From assembly GCA_902729315.2 (NCBI GenBank), contig LR746268.1, forward strand, positions 3,961,501-4,025,500: a DNA stretch of 64,000 bases, in the 5' to 3' direction. The translations under genes were made by a program, and so were the position numbers. This DNA is from Spirodela intermedia. Lineage: Eukaryota > Streptophyta > Magnoliopsida > Alismatales > Araceae. The notes under the pieces were generated by a model. It was not told the origin of the DNA. It saw only the letters and a program-made list of their open reading frames with translations, and made no database searches. Position 1 is the stretch's first letter. Each line of letters starts with the position of its first letter. Of the stretch, positions 48,541 through 61,125 are shown piece by piece.

Positions 48541-51500
48541 TCAGATGCCGACGGCGCCGGTGGCGGCGCTGCCCTCCCCGGCCGGTCCGGAGACCTCTTC
48601 GGCGTTCTCCGCCGCTGGGTTGTCCCTCCGCCGGAGCTCGAACCCGTCCGAGTCGGTGAATGACTCCCGATTCGCCGATTCCGTGCGGGCGTCCACCTCC
48701 GTGGAGTTTTCCTCGGACTCCGATTCCTGGCCCAGCTTCCTCTCCGCATCCGTCCCCGTCGAGCTGCCGCCGTCGTTCTCCGGCGTAGTCGCCGGAGTTT
48801 CCTCCTTTGCCTCCGGCTGCGGCGCTAAGGCGAGCTTCTTTGCCTCCAGCAGCGCCCCCGGTTGCTGCCTGATGGGCACGGCGTTGCAGATCACCTGCCC
48901 ACCAGTCTTCTGCCTCTCCCTGTAGATCACCATCTCGCTCTTGTACCTCTCCTTGTCCTTCACGCCTCTCTCCTGGTACACCTGGATTTCGCCATGAAAA
49001 CCCCCACCCAACCTCCAGAGGTTCAGATACTAAAAATGGGCAAGTTTCAGATGACCTAAAAAAAAGGAAGGGAACTTTTGGGCCTTTGCTTACGGATTTC
49101 TCCGGCTCCGTGAGCTTGCTCCAGAGGTCCCCGATGATCTTGCTGATCTCCCGGTCCTTGCCCGGGTACAGCGGCTTCAGCCGCGCGTGCTGCTCGGCGA
49201 AGAAGAAGTTGTAGCCGCTCCTGTTCGGCTTCGGATGAGTCGGATCGAGGGTGCTAAGCTTTTTCCGGCGGCGCCGCCGGCGGCCGCCACTGGCCATGGC
49301 GGCGTTGTTCCCCAATGCAAGGTTCTGATGCAAATGTGCCGCCGCCACCGCCGGGTATCCGGCCGTGTGATAGAGAACGCCTTTCAATTTCTCCGTGCCG
49401 ACCATCACAGTGACCAAATATCCATGCTCAAATTTCCCGTCGATCACTCCCACCACCGGGTAATTTGCTGGCATCTGCATCGCCGCTGCAATCACCACAT
49501 CAATCAGTTTTCGGATTAAATGACCATAGAATTTTTTTTTCTAAGAAACCAATTCAGAGATCTCTCTCTCAGATGCTCGGTAGAAGAAATATTCAGAAGG
49601 CTTTCCAAATAAAGCCGGAGAGGAAATCTTTTAACCATACAATTCGATCCCAATGATCATATTATCCACTCAGGGCGGCCCGAATGGCTCCCCACCGAGC
49701 CTTGGAAACACCCGTGGATCTTCCTTTCTTTTTTTTACCCAGAAAACTCACAGAAGCCATAAAAAAGAATGAATAAATCAATAAAAATACCTCCGGGTAG
49801 CTGATCGCCGGTGCCTCTTTTCCGCTTCTGGGAAGGGCCATGGGTCTCTGGAGTAACGCCGTGCTCAGAAGACTTGTCGGCTGAAAAACAGAAACAAGGA
49901 TCCACCGCAGGATGGCTCATCACCGGCTCATTCCATGGCCAGTTTCATGACATATTATGTTTCTAATACATGATTTTAGAATTTGAACCCAAGATTGTAA
50001 GAAAACCCTGATCACTGTTCTTTCTAATCCAAGAGTAAGAGAAAAATATACCAGCAGGGACCGGATTCCATCCCTTCGCCCCAAAGAAATAGATCTGTTC
50101 GTAGTGATGCATCAGCGACATGTAGTACTTGCGCAGGACAAAAGAAGCGTTGGTCGCCGTGGAAGGAAAGCTGAAGACGGCTGTTATCTCCTTCCATCGT
50201 CTCTCCCGTATGACCTAAAAGTGCCATCGAATAAGGAAGGATGATCAGCGCGCTATGAAAAGCAACCACCTGCTCTCGATCAAACAGTGGCAAATTCGAG
50301 AGTTTTTTTCTCAGGATCGCAAGTTTTTTTTTCATGGTATGTTTGGCAAATGGATAGAGCCGAAGAAGCAAACATGAAGAGCAAACTCAGCACCATGCGC
50401 ATCTCAGGGCTACAAAAGAATCGGATTAGAACAGAGGCAAAATTACCCGCATGATTAAGCTGATAATCAGAAGATGGGGTCTAAAATAGGTAAGGAACAA
50501 TGTCGCCAATGAAAGCTCCACTGGAACAATGAATAATCTCCGTAAATACAGGAACTGATAATAATCTGGTTTCATACTATCAGAACTGTGTTTTTATAAT
50601 AATTTGACCCAAAAAATTAAATTACTTTGTTACTCTCGAAAATTTTATTCCTAGATCAAGGTCTTTTCTTTCTTATAACCATGATATGTTCATCATCTTT
50701 ACTAGGTATATTCAGATGATTGAGCATAAATAAAAATTACAAGAAAAAGAATTCTTGTCATGGCGAAATTACTTAAGCAGGTCAATACTTGAACAAGGTC
50801 TTCTCAGGTCAATACTTGAAAAACGGCAGACACATTCAAGTAAAACTCAATTCCAAAAATTAAATGAAAACGAATTCTCGACATAAAAAGGTAGGATGCA
50901 TGTTTCCACTATGGAAAAAACGATTTAAAAGAAAAAAAAAACATCCAAACGTGAAAATTAAAACTTTCAGCTACCCATCCTCGCTACAATGCCTAGATTT
51001 ATGCTCTTTTTTTTCTAATGCTCGAAATAAATTATCACTTATCTCCAGGCATTTTCCAGACAAATTAGGCAGACCGAGCACATCACTGCAATAAACAAGT
51101 TCAAGGAGTTGAATTATAAACCGCAATTGCGTCAACGAGCCAAGAGATTTCCCAAATTCTACAAGAGCATTTGGCTTGTTAAGACAAAGAAATTCCACCA
51201 ATTCCGCAGAGGCTGATTTTTTTTTAAAAATGCAGAAAAAAAGGAGTGAGTCTTTTATCAGCTTGCAGAATGAAGAGAGCTGGACTTCTCCCAATTTTTT
51301 CCCACTAATCAACCTTTGAAGGGTTTCCACATGAAATGGGATATTTCTGTCTCTATCCCACCAACTTGCCCAGGAATCCCATGCCTCTATCAAACATTTC
51401 CTCCACTAATCTCCTAAAAATCCAAGCTACATGTCCTCAAAAAATATTCATAAAATATAAACAAATCTATCAAGAAATGGCTCAATATCTCTGGGAAAAA

Positions 51501-54500
51501 TGTCTTGCCCATCTGGCTTCTTCAGTTTAGAGCGAACACAGCTCCAGACAGCTTTTAGTTTCCCTTGATCAATACACTTTAAAGTCACGACATATTCGTA
51601 GCTTTCTAACATAATTAGCATGAGAAGACATAATTATCCTTCCATGAACAATAGAGTGTAAAGTTTGAACGATGATTAAAATTCCAGCAGTTTTTCTATC
51701 AGCCTCTCTCTTAGTTTACCCTGATACAGGACTTCAAAATATTTTACACAATACCTACAAAACCAACCTCCATGGATCAGATAGCTAACGAAAAAAAAAT
51801 AGAAAATCTACCAAACCACAATTAACAGGTTAGACGTCAGAGTAGCACTCCTATGTGGATGCATAAGAGTCTAGAATTTTTTGAACTTAAGGACAGGGAC
51901 GCCTTTTTAAGCAATCCAAATGCCAAGAGACAACCTCGCACCCCCAGTCGCACCACCAAGAGTTTCTCCCATCTCTCTCACAATTCCCAATCCTCTCTTT
52001 CATGGTCACCCGTGTCGAAGAGGTTAGACAACCAGTACAGGCATCCTACATCAGCTCTCCCTCTCACCGATCGACTTTGCCACACTCAAGAACCCTATTT
52101 GTACACACTTGACATGTGGTCACCGCCAACACTGTATAAGCCCCCATATTCACTAGATGTGAACATATTTTATCTTTCCTTTCTCAATCCTTCCTGTCTG
52201 ATTTCTTTATCCCCTAGGGCCTCTCCCCCCCAATCTCCTGTGCAGAAACAAAGGTGTGTCATTGAACCGAAATCATGGAGATAAAAAGAAAGAAAGGATA
52301 GAGAAGACTTGGATAAATTGAAGGAAAATGGTCACTACAAACGAAGGGAAGAAAATAAACATATAAAGGCAAGTATGTAGGTGGGAATACCATACAAAGA
52401 CTACAACTAGGAAAAATACTGACATTTACACTGCTTGACAACTCCATAAACATGAAATCCAGACAGAAGTGGAATGAGGTACTTAGGGCCGAAAACATTC
52501 TATTAATGACAGGATTTAGAGAGGCAAGTTCACTAATGAGTATTCCCATTCAGTCATCCAATAAGCAACATCCCGTTTCCTCCCATTTAACAAGAGAAAA
52601 AATAAATAAGAAAACCCTCTGTAAAATACTGGGGTTGCAATGAAATTCAATGCACACGCAGCTCACTCTAGATGCAGTTGATAAAAATCAATTCAAATCA
52701 TTAATTACAAAATTAATCGGTATCACGCTCTCAAGCGATTGGATGATGAATTACCCAAAAATAAACCCAGGCTATTCTGACTCAATGACCTAATTTTCAT
52801 AAAATGGAGCAAATATAAAAAATGAAAAGAAATCCAAATCAAGACAGAATGCAAACGGATACTATTATAAAATTAAACTTAACTAATTAGTATCCACATT
52901 ATTCATAAACTTTAAAAAATAAATAATCAGTTCACAGAAAAGCCCCAAATGGAAGATCGAGAAATCTAAGGCTCTCAGTATGGTACGGCTACTTCATCTC
53001 AATACTTCAATCTATTCCCAGTTCTCTTGCCCTGATTGAAACACAAGAAGAAAAGCTGCCACTTGAATGAACAATTTGTTTTGCTGATTCCAAGTAAAAT
53101 AAAGGCTCACGTGGAGTATGAACCACACAATATGTTGCAGTGCTCGTTGAATAAAAAATGAGGTTCTCAACATGTCCACTACTCATTAACCACTGGAAGG
53201 TGTCACATCCCCAAAGGCAAACTGAATTCCTAACCTCCCTGCTCCACATCTTCAACAAAGTTTCATACCAAATTCCTAACTATCTACTTAACACATGATA
53301 GCACCTAGTCCTAGAAAAACCCTAAAAAACTATACCATCCAAGGTTGTATATATAAATATAAAAGTAATTACAATAGTGGACGTCCTCTAAACAGATTGT
53401 CAAAACAAAAGCTTGGGTGCTTCTATTATTACACTGAAGAGCAGGGATACCACTTAAGTTCTTCCTGAGCTGTAAACATCACAGAAACGTAAAGGACAAA
53501 AGATTTCTTCATCAAGCACAAAACCCGAAAAGAGCGCCTCACAGAATACAAGCATCCATCACTTGGCATGAAATAATAATCTGATGCAAAGCAGATTAAT
53601 CAGTGATCACTACCTAACAGTATGACAGACGAAACCAAATCTTAATGCTTTATAATCTGTAGTAGTCATCCATTAAGCTAGGGAAGTGACTTCAACGATG
53701 TGATTTGGTTTTAGCTTAAAAAGGCAATTTTATCTTCCATTTCACAAAATCTTATTCAAGGATGGCGATTCGAACTTGGCACATCAATATGTCCTTCCAC
53801 TACTTCTCTTTACCATTTGTAAGGAAAGATAAATTGAGAAGCTAAACCTCTTTTGACAGTAGACAGCATTTACCTTCTGATCATAGAGTCATAACTATCA
53901 AACATTTAAGCAAAAAGCTTCTAAATTTATGTACATATATATATTTAAACGTGCTTAAATACCAGCTTATTAACCTTCGCAGAGACTATTGATCACGAGG
54001 AAAGGAATTTATAGCAGGCAAACATTAACATGCGCAGAGGATTACATGGACTCCACTGAACAAAATTTAAAACTCAACAAGCCAGGATCCAAGGAGGCAA
54101 AATAAAAAAAGGAAGAACGAGCAAAAAGAATGGATCGATCTGCCTTCACCTTCTCAATACCACCTCGAGAAGTAACCTCCACAAATAGTCGATGGAGATC
54201 TAGCTCTTTCCCACCTATCGTCGGCACCCTAGACAGATACATACACATATATGCACAGAATGTGTAAAAAAGCATGAAAAAAATACCAGTAAAATAGCTT
54301 GAATTAGATAGTTAAATAAAAAGTATCTAACTTATCGAGATTAATCAATTATTTTCACATTAACTTTTTTCTCTCCCACCGCATTTTTCCTGTTACGTTC
54401 AATTCTACCTGCTAAAGATGTACTTTCCAACAAGAAAGAGAGCAAAGACTCTGAAGAGCCGTCAGGTAATTCGACTTATTTGAAGCATTATGGCATGCTC

Positions 54501-54944
54501 TTGGTGATCAAAACTGCATTAGCATCTCTTTTATGGAAATTCTCTTTATGGGGCAGTTGGTTGAAAAGAATTATTAAAAGTAGTCGGAAAATAAAATATT
54601 TTCTGCTCCTGGGGCAAAGAGACTCAAAAGATCACCAAAAGAGGGGGAGGGAAGAAACTACTGCAAGAAAAAAAAATAAAAAATGATGGATGGTTGTGTA
54701 CAGAATTTGTAGCATACATAAATTTGGTTCCCAGTGTGGCGTGGAGCTTCTCAAGCGACTTGATGAACAGCTCTCTATCTGCAATGACTTCCTCATACTT
54801 CGCCACTGGTGGAGGGTAGGGATTGTAATTATTCGCATCACTAGCAGCGTCCTTCTGCGCCATTGGAGTGAGTGGAGAAGAAGAGATTCCCGTAGCTAAC
54901 TGCTTGCCCTTCTCAGCCACTTTCTCCTCAACAACCTCCATCAT
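48541..54944 (-). CDS. HMGB15: ARID-HMG DNA-binding protein, HMGB15-like
   Basis: A chromatin protein with an AT-rich interaction domain and one HMG box, a combination specific to plants. Six coding exons on the minus strand: 54944-54718, 54228-54150, 50214-50052, 49880-49791, 49485-49094, 48981-48541. All phases fit and all introns are GT-AG, giving 463 residues against about 448 in Arabidopsis HMGB15. The ARID is about residues 50-145 (LGTKFMVPTIGGKELDLHRL, RWKEI, YEQIYFF). A DGKFEHGYLVTVMVG stretch (202-216) is shared with HMGB15. A basic GRRRRRRKK patch (254-262) precedes the HMG box (about 269-338; PKPNRSGYNFFFAEQHARLK). The tail is acidic and Ser/Glu-rich. HMGB10 is the next-best alternative. 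Arabidopsis HMGB15 acts in pollen development. Confidence 0.93.
50215..54149 (-). other. 3.9-kb intron within the ARID of the HMGB15-like gene
   Basis: This long intron separates the exon ending GGIEK from the exon starting VIRERRW, both within the ARID. The donor is AAG|GTGAAGG (54150/54149) and the acceptor TTTTAG|GTC (50215/50214). Its many short frames have no domain and no transposon match that I can recognise. Confidence 0.8.
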
Positions 54945-56197
54945 CGCATTCCCCTAAGAGGGCACCGCCTTCACTGTGTGACGGGTCTTATCACTGGTTC
55001 ATTTAGGGGAGAAGATTCAACAACCAGAAATAATAACTTGAGCAAGGTTTCATCAAGTATGTGAGAAGATTATTTGAAGAAACAAGGTTCGGGAATAGAA
55101 AAGATAATTCCAAGAAGACAAGAGCAGACCCATTCAAACGCGTCTCTGCCCTCTAAATCTCCTCCCATGGCGACAGCCTCCCCCCCATGGACCAAACACA
55201 GGAAGAGAAGAACCAGGACATCTGCCAACAATATCATCTACCCCCAACCGGGAAGAGAGAGATAGAAAACCCAGATGCAGGCTGACGGTGTCCTGAGGCC
55301 AGGGGCTAACCATGGCGTCTCACCAACCTGAGAGGAAATGTGACGGCGGACAACTGCGGTATCGTACAAAATTGACGGCGGGTTCATAAAAACCCTAACT
55401 TCGTCCTCCCCTACCACCCAACCCTCAACGGATTAAAGCCCCAACTGTCTCCCAGAACCACCTATGCACGCAACATTTAGTTCCAGACCCAGCCGTGACC
55501 GCACCTGGAGCAGAGAAAGTTTTGAATGACGGAAGGTGTCTAGCCCGCAGAGAGGAATCTAAGAGCAAAAAATTTCAGACCGTATTTTCTACATTTTGGG
55601 AATAAGACTGCCGCCGCCACCGCTACTTTTGCAGGATATCATCATCAAAACCACATTTAATCCGCCGCCGTTATACCATAAGAGACAGAGCCAAACAACG
55701 GCACCGGCAGGGAAAGGATAAGAATAGGAGAAGCAGGAAGACTAGGCTTTTCGGATTCAGACAGGAATGGCCGGAGAGGGAGACGGGTGGGGAACGGAGG
55801 AGGGGCTAGAGAGAGAAAGAGAGTTTTTACCTTTTTTATACATGAGCCTCCTCTCTCATCCACAGCACCAGGAGCTGCCACTGTTCTTTACAAGGGATTA
55901 AAACGATGATAGGCTTCTCTTCTTCCTCCCCACCCCCCCCCCCCCACCCCCTAAAAACAAGATAAATACGATTAATTAGAGCAACAGAAAAAGAAAACCG
56001 AAACCAGAGCAGGAATCCCCTCCTCCCCCGTTCTCCCCCCCTGCCCAAGAACTCACGGAACGCGCGATTCGCTGAACACCCTCTTCTTTATTAGAAGGGA
56101 GATGGCCGCTAACTGCTGTTATTGCTAAAACCGGCGAATGAATGAACAAGGGCAGAGACCCCTCCTCCTCTTCCGTCCCCTCTCCGGCGGAGACCCC
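54945..56197 (-). other. Likely 5' UTR and leader intron of the HMGB15-like gene
   Basis: Between the TATA box near 56200 and the start codon at 54944 there is no convincing coding sequence. On the minus strand a strong donor, TTCC|GTGAGTTC, lies near 56057, and a possible acceptor, AACCAG|TGATAAG, lies near 54993, suggesting a leader intron of about 1 kb. The intron would contain a C-rich run at 55929-55952. Frames at 55657-56324 are unsupported. Confidence 0.4.
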
Positions 56198-56207
56198 TAT
56201 TTTTATA
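56198..56207 (-). promoter_or_regulatory. TATA box for the HMGB15-like gene
   Basis: On the minus strand the sequence reads TATAAAAATA, a good plant TATA box. Transcription would start around 56165-56175. Its position, just upstream of the putative leader exon, and the divergent fucosyltransferase gene about 750 bp away support it, but no transcript evidence is available here. Confidence 0.5.
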
Positions 56208-56607
56208 CAATATAAGATCTGGATCATTACTATATGCGCCTATGGCGGACGTACGGCCGGTGGGCTCCGAAGGAGAAGATCTGCCTTTGGCCTGTGCCCC
56301 AAGTGGGCCCTCCCCGCCTCTCATTTTATCCTTTAATTCAATCTGAAGCCATGGAGGTTAGAAAGAAGGCCATAGGCGCGATCTTTTTGGCTGGCCGGCG
56401 TCTGGCGAACGTTCCCATTGACTACGGGGGGTACGTAACCCCGTCTGGGGTGCCGCGGGAGTTAATGCGGCCGTTTAGGGCTGGGCATTGGACTGGGCCT
56501 CTCGGTCGGCCACGTCACCCCTCGAATTAATTATCCTCTACCCTTTTTATTAAGAAAATACAAAAAGGGGGGAGGAAAGAGACAGGTGAAGGTTGAGAGT
56601 CTCAAGT

Positions 56608-56912
56608 ATCACGTGATCCGGGCCCACCTGGGATCTCCTCGCGTGGATGCTATTCTGGGGCGTCGCGTGGACAATCGGGCTGGGCCCAAGTCTAGTTGAT
56701 CGCCAGTTCGTGGCCCGAGCCCGAAGAAACGCCCGAACACGGTGATTTGGTGAGGTGTCTATCTGATTGACGAATCCTGGGAGACAATGTCATGGCCTAA
56801 GGGGTCGGCGCGTGCTGTTCCGGATGTCACGTGGAAGATCGGGCCGAGCCCAAGTCTTGTTTACCAGGTTATTTGATTACATCCGTCTGATTCATGGATC
56901 CTCGGAGCCAAA
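56608..56912 (+). promoter_or_regulatory. Upstream region of the fucosyltransferase gene with G-boxes and a duplication
   Basis: Two CACGTG G-box cores lie at 56610-56615 and 56828-56833. Several GGCCCA or GGGCCC words, like the site II elements common in housekeeping promoters, lie between them. A segment containing GCCCAAGTCTxGTT (near 56686 and 56849) and TCTGATT...TCCTxGGAG (near 56761 and 56885) is duplicated with about 150 bp spacing. The region also lies upstream of the divergent HMGB15-like gene. Confidence 0.5.
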
Positions 56913-56960
56913 GGGGGTGGGCTGGCGCCGCCGCCGCCGGTGTCGGCGTCGGAGAAGACG

Positions 56961-58675
56961 ATGGAAGGCCCGTTTCGATTCAGAGGCGGCGGAAGGTGGC
57001 GGAGGAGATCCTCCGGCGGCCGGCCTCAACTCTCCTCCGTCGCTCTACTCTGCGGCGGTCTTCTCATCTTCTTTTTCCTGTTCCTCTTCCTCTTCTCGGA
57101 GGTCCTAAGAGTGGTCGTTGTATCCCTACATTCCCCTTTGTTGGATGGGATCAATGTCTCTGCTCCGCTCCTACAATGCAGCGGCGGATCTTCGTCCCCC
57201 ATGGGCAATGGGGAGAGGTTCCTGTTGTATGCTCCACACAGCGGCTTCAGCAACCAGCTATCTGAGCTCAGGAACGCTATCCTCTTCGCTGCGATCCTCA
57301 ATCGGACTCTGGTTGTGCCCCCGGTCCTCGACCACCATGCCGTCGTTCTTGGAAGCTGCCCCAAGTTTAGGGTCTCCAGCCCCTCTGATCTGCGCGCCTC
57401 TGTCTGGGATCACACAATGGAGCTCCTTCGGAGTCGGAGGTGAGAGGGCCACGAGCCAGATACTCGTGTCCCCCAGATAAATATGGAGACAGCTGCTACT
57501 TAATTTCTTGATGTGTACATTTTTCCTTCAAATCCTCGATATCCGTTCGGCCGAGATACGAGGGAACGAATTTTCACCATTCGCATAAATCATTTTGCAG
57601 GTTCGTCTCCATGGCCGACGTCATTGATCTTTCTCCCATGGTTTCCGCTTCCATGGTAAGATTTGTTGATTTTAGCGAGTTTGCATCAGTATGGTGTGGC
57701 ATCGATATGAATCTTGTTTGCACTGTTTATGAGCATGAATCTTTGCCGAAGGAATTCACGCTGTGCAAAGATATATTGTCTGGACTGGACATGGGTGCTC
57801 AAAATTGTGTATATGGTGTGGAGGATGACTGTAGGACTACAGTGTGGACTTATGGCCAAGACAGCGACGGCAGCTTGGATTCATTTCAACTTGACAAAGA
57901 ATTGCAGGAAAGGAAAAAAATTTCCTACATTAGGAGGAGGAGAGATGTGTACAAAGCTTTCGGGCCTGGCTCCAAACCTGAAACCTCCACAGTACTGGTG
58001 TTTGGAAGTCTTTTCTCAGCACCATATAAGGGTAATGAGCTTTACATTGATATCCATGACGTGCCAACAGACTCCAGAATTCAGTCACTCTTGAGAAAAA
58101 TTGACTACCTCCCATTCGCACAGGAAATATTAAATGCTGGAAAGGAGTTTGCTTTGAACAAGATAAAAGGGCCCTTCCTCTGTGCTCAACTAAGGCTGCT
58201 CGATGGGCAGTTCAAGAATCATTGGAAGGAAGCCTTTTCAACTCTGAGAGAAAAGATAGAGCTTATACAGGCCGATAAAAGGGAAAAGAAAAATCAAGGC
58301 CCAATCTCTATTTTCGTTATGACAGATCTGCCTGCAGATAATTGGACTGGAACTTATCTGGCAGACTTATTGAGCAACTCGAGTTCTTTCAAGTTCTTTA
58401 CTCTTCCTGAAGACAACAAGCTAGTGGCACATGCATCTATGCAGCTTATGTCTGCGAGGCATAGCTTACGGACTCCCCTTCTTCTGGAGAATCGTAACAT
58501 TACAGTGAACAAAAGAATTTGTCCTCCCCTGATATTGCCTAGTATTCTTCTTTATGTACAGGAAGTAGTATGCAGTTGTGCATCATTAGGATTTGTAGGG
58601 ACTTCTGGATCTACAATTGCTGAAAACATTGATCTGATGAGAAAAAATGATGCCTGCAGCTCTGAACTCTTGTAA
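56961..58675 (+). CDS. O-fucosyltransferase family protein, type II membrane protein
   Basis: Probably a Golgi glycosyltransferase of the plant O-fucosyltransferase family, using GDP-fucose; the acceptor is unknown. Exons 56961-57439 and 57601-58675 join through a split Arg codon and give 517 residues. A basic N-terminus (residues 5-21, RFRGGGRWRRR) precedes a hydrophobic anchor at about 26-47, then a stem. Family signatures are SGFSNQLSELRNAILFAAILNRTLVVP (94-120), matching the GGLNQQR-type region with a changed centre, CAQLRLLDGQF (354-364; R358 as the likely catalytic arginine) and GFVGTSGSTIAENI (490-503) near the C-terminus. The SNQLSE variant is like the group that includes Arabidopsis At4g08810 (SUB1), annotated as a calcium-binding protein; this closeness is from memory and less certain. 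Enzyme activity is inferred from family only. Confidence 0.82.
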
Positions 58676-61125
58676 GTTGGATAATCTCTGGTTTTATTGA
58701 TGAAGAGCTTCATGTAGAAGATAGATGAGTTGGATGGGTGACCATCCTTCTGGTACCATGTAATTCTTTGACTCTGCTCTGAAGTCTCCCAGAGCAACAG
58801 AGCTGCCAGAGCTGCCAGAGCTGGAACTGGGGGGGAGAACGAGAGTAAAAATGCTGTTGCTGCTGGGCTGGGCAGGCACTTTTTAGAATGCAGCTGAGGG
58901 GACAGACCCCCTCAATTTTAATGATTTACTGGTGGAGTATCATCATGCAATTTAACCCGTTCTCTTGGGTTCTGCGTGTCTGTTGTCACTGAAAACCATT
59001 GTCACTTTGAATAGAGTATTGTAATATACTTGTTGGATGAGTCCAAAGGACCCCGAAATCTGAGTTGTGAGACATAGCATTTGTACTTGTCATATGTGCT
59101 AATGTTGTTCTCATATATCGTTTCCTTCTGGAAATGAACATTTATGGGAAACTCTTCTTCCTTTTCCTTTATGTAGGTTATGGGCATCCATATCTCAAAA
59201 CAAAATGTAAGGTTATTTTGCTTGTCTGTGCTGAGTAAATCCTTGCAAAGTACCTTTTTTACAGGTTACAATTGCTCTTCGTGGAGACTATGCTCTTTGA
59301 TGTAAACTAGTTTGGGATGTTCCTTTATGTTTATCATCTTCTTTCCTGAAGACTGTTTAATACTGGTTTAGGCCGCTGTTAGCACAGAAATCAGTGGATT
59401 GTTTGTTCCCATACCATTTGGTGCCATGCTTTCTTAATGTGATATGAGGATATTGATGAGCAATGCTGTCAACACCACCTTTCTCCAGGGCATGCTCAGC
59501 CGCCCCTTTCGGAGCAATGCACTGTAATAGACTCCCCCTATTGTTTTTATTGTTGGTCTGATTAAATTTCTCATGTCGGTAACCCTGTCTTGCTCCCGCT
59601 GCTATATTTCCATTCAGCCCTAACAATCTTCTGGCACCACACTTTTTCGCATAATTTGTGTAATTATATAGTGCGTCGCTTAGTGAGTAGTTCTTGAAAA
59701 CAGAATTGGGTTGCATGAAGCTGGGATCATGGGATCAATTCATCACCATGCCTTCTCCTAAATAAGTGAGTTTGTTATTGGGAGTGAAACCTCAATGTGG
59801 CCAATAGGCGGCAAATAGCGAGGAACAGAAGAATAAAAGAGGATGAGACAAGCACACTCGAGAAGGTAGATTTTTTCTACATCGCTTGGATATTGACCAC
59901 AGTCTCATTGAGTCTAATGTCCTGACTGACCGAGTTTAATATGGTGATAGAGAAATTGTTCTTGTAAATGCGAGGCTGGTAATCCCAAGAATTCCCTCCT
60001 ATGTAGCTCAATCAATGTGGAGTGAAAGGATGAGTGTTTTGTCTGTTACAACTTTCAGCCATCATCGGCATCATCATCATCATCTTTTGAAGTCCCGCAT
60101 CTTTGAAATAGTGGAGCCTTGTGATGAAAGATGTTGCAAGATTTGGTAAAATTATGATATTTCAAAAATTGCTGAAAAATAAAGACTTGGGGGTGCCTTC
60201 ATTAGCATTTGTTTTTTTAGTGCTGAAAAAATGTAGCGCAGCATTTTAGAGAGGGAAACATGGGGACAATATATTAATTAGGAATGAAGCACATTTAAGA
60301 TGACAAGTTTTTTTCCCGATTATATCTCATCACAGGGCAGAGAGCTTGTGCTTCTCGCGAGACAGACGGGTCCCCCCCCCGGCCTCATTTAAAATAATTT
60401 CGTTTGACATTTTCTTCTAAATTTCTGAACCCATCTTCATCCAAACTTTGGTAGCTGATTCGAATATGTTTTTCAAAATTATTTATAAAATCTTGCCCAT
60501 CTACCCATGGATCACATTACTCTAAACTCGCTAAAAGAATGGTATGATATGATATGATATTATACGATTTCAACCATCAAAACTTAGACTTAGTAGAGCA
60601 CGCGTCTTCAAAAACCCAAAAAGAATCACTACTCCAGCCAAGTTCCACGATGAGATTAGCCATCTGCTTGAAAAACTTCACCTAGCCCCAGTGAAAAACT
60701 AACACCCCGTATCATCATGCAAGCCATAAATTCATGTGTCAATGTGCGCAGTCATCCAGTAGTCTGCATCACCCCAACTGCCCGCCCACAAAATCAGCAT
60801 CTCATCCTACGCACCAACATGCTTAATAAAACCCACGGAAACATATACATTCTTTATTATTAATAAGAACGAAAATATCTATATGTGAGTTAACATTACA
60901 AATTTAGGATACTATTAATATATTTATTGCAAGTATATTTTATCTTATGGGTTTAATATTTAAAATGAAAAAAAGGTAGGGGGTTATATCTTAATTATGT
61001 GAAATTAATATCTCCCTTCGCTGAGGAGGCCGTCATGTTCCCTTCGCTATCTTTGTTCTTCTTGGACGGAGCTGGTGGCCGCGCTTCCAGTTGCTGCTGC
61101 CTCCTCCCACCCCCCGGTTTCCTCG
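58676..61125. other. 3' flank of the fucosyltransferase gene and intergenic region
   Basis: The 3' UTR probably covers the first few hundred bases. The 119-codon minus-strand frame at 59357-59716 has no recognisable domain and was not called. A short (TATGA)n microsatellite lies at about 60542-60561. The promoter of the PPR gene must lie in the last part; no clear TATA box was picked. Confidence 0.5.

Noticed and set aside
48169-48925. Plus-strand frames across the HMGB15 last exon
   Set aside because: They are antisense shadows of a well-supported minus-strand exon with matching splice phases.
48503-49498. 331-codon minus-strand frame
   Set aside because: It reads through the exon at 49094-49485, the following intron and a frameshifted last exon. 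The spliced model gives the expected HMG-box ending, so this frame is at most an intron-retention product.
50215-54149. Several 60-140 codon frames within the long HMGB15 intron
   Set aside because: No domains, no codon bias and no transposon signatures; treated as chance frames.
59357-59716. 119-codon minus-strand frame downstream of the fucosyltransferase gene
   Set aside because: No recognisable domain, no splice or promoter support, and it lies where the 3' flank of the plus-strand gene is expected.
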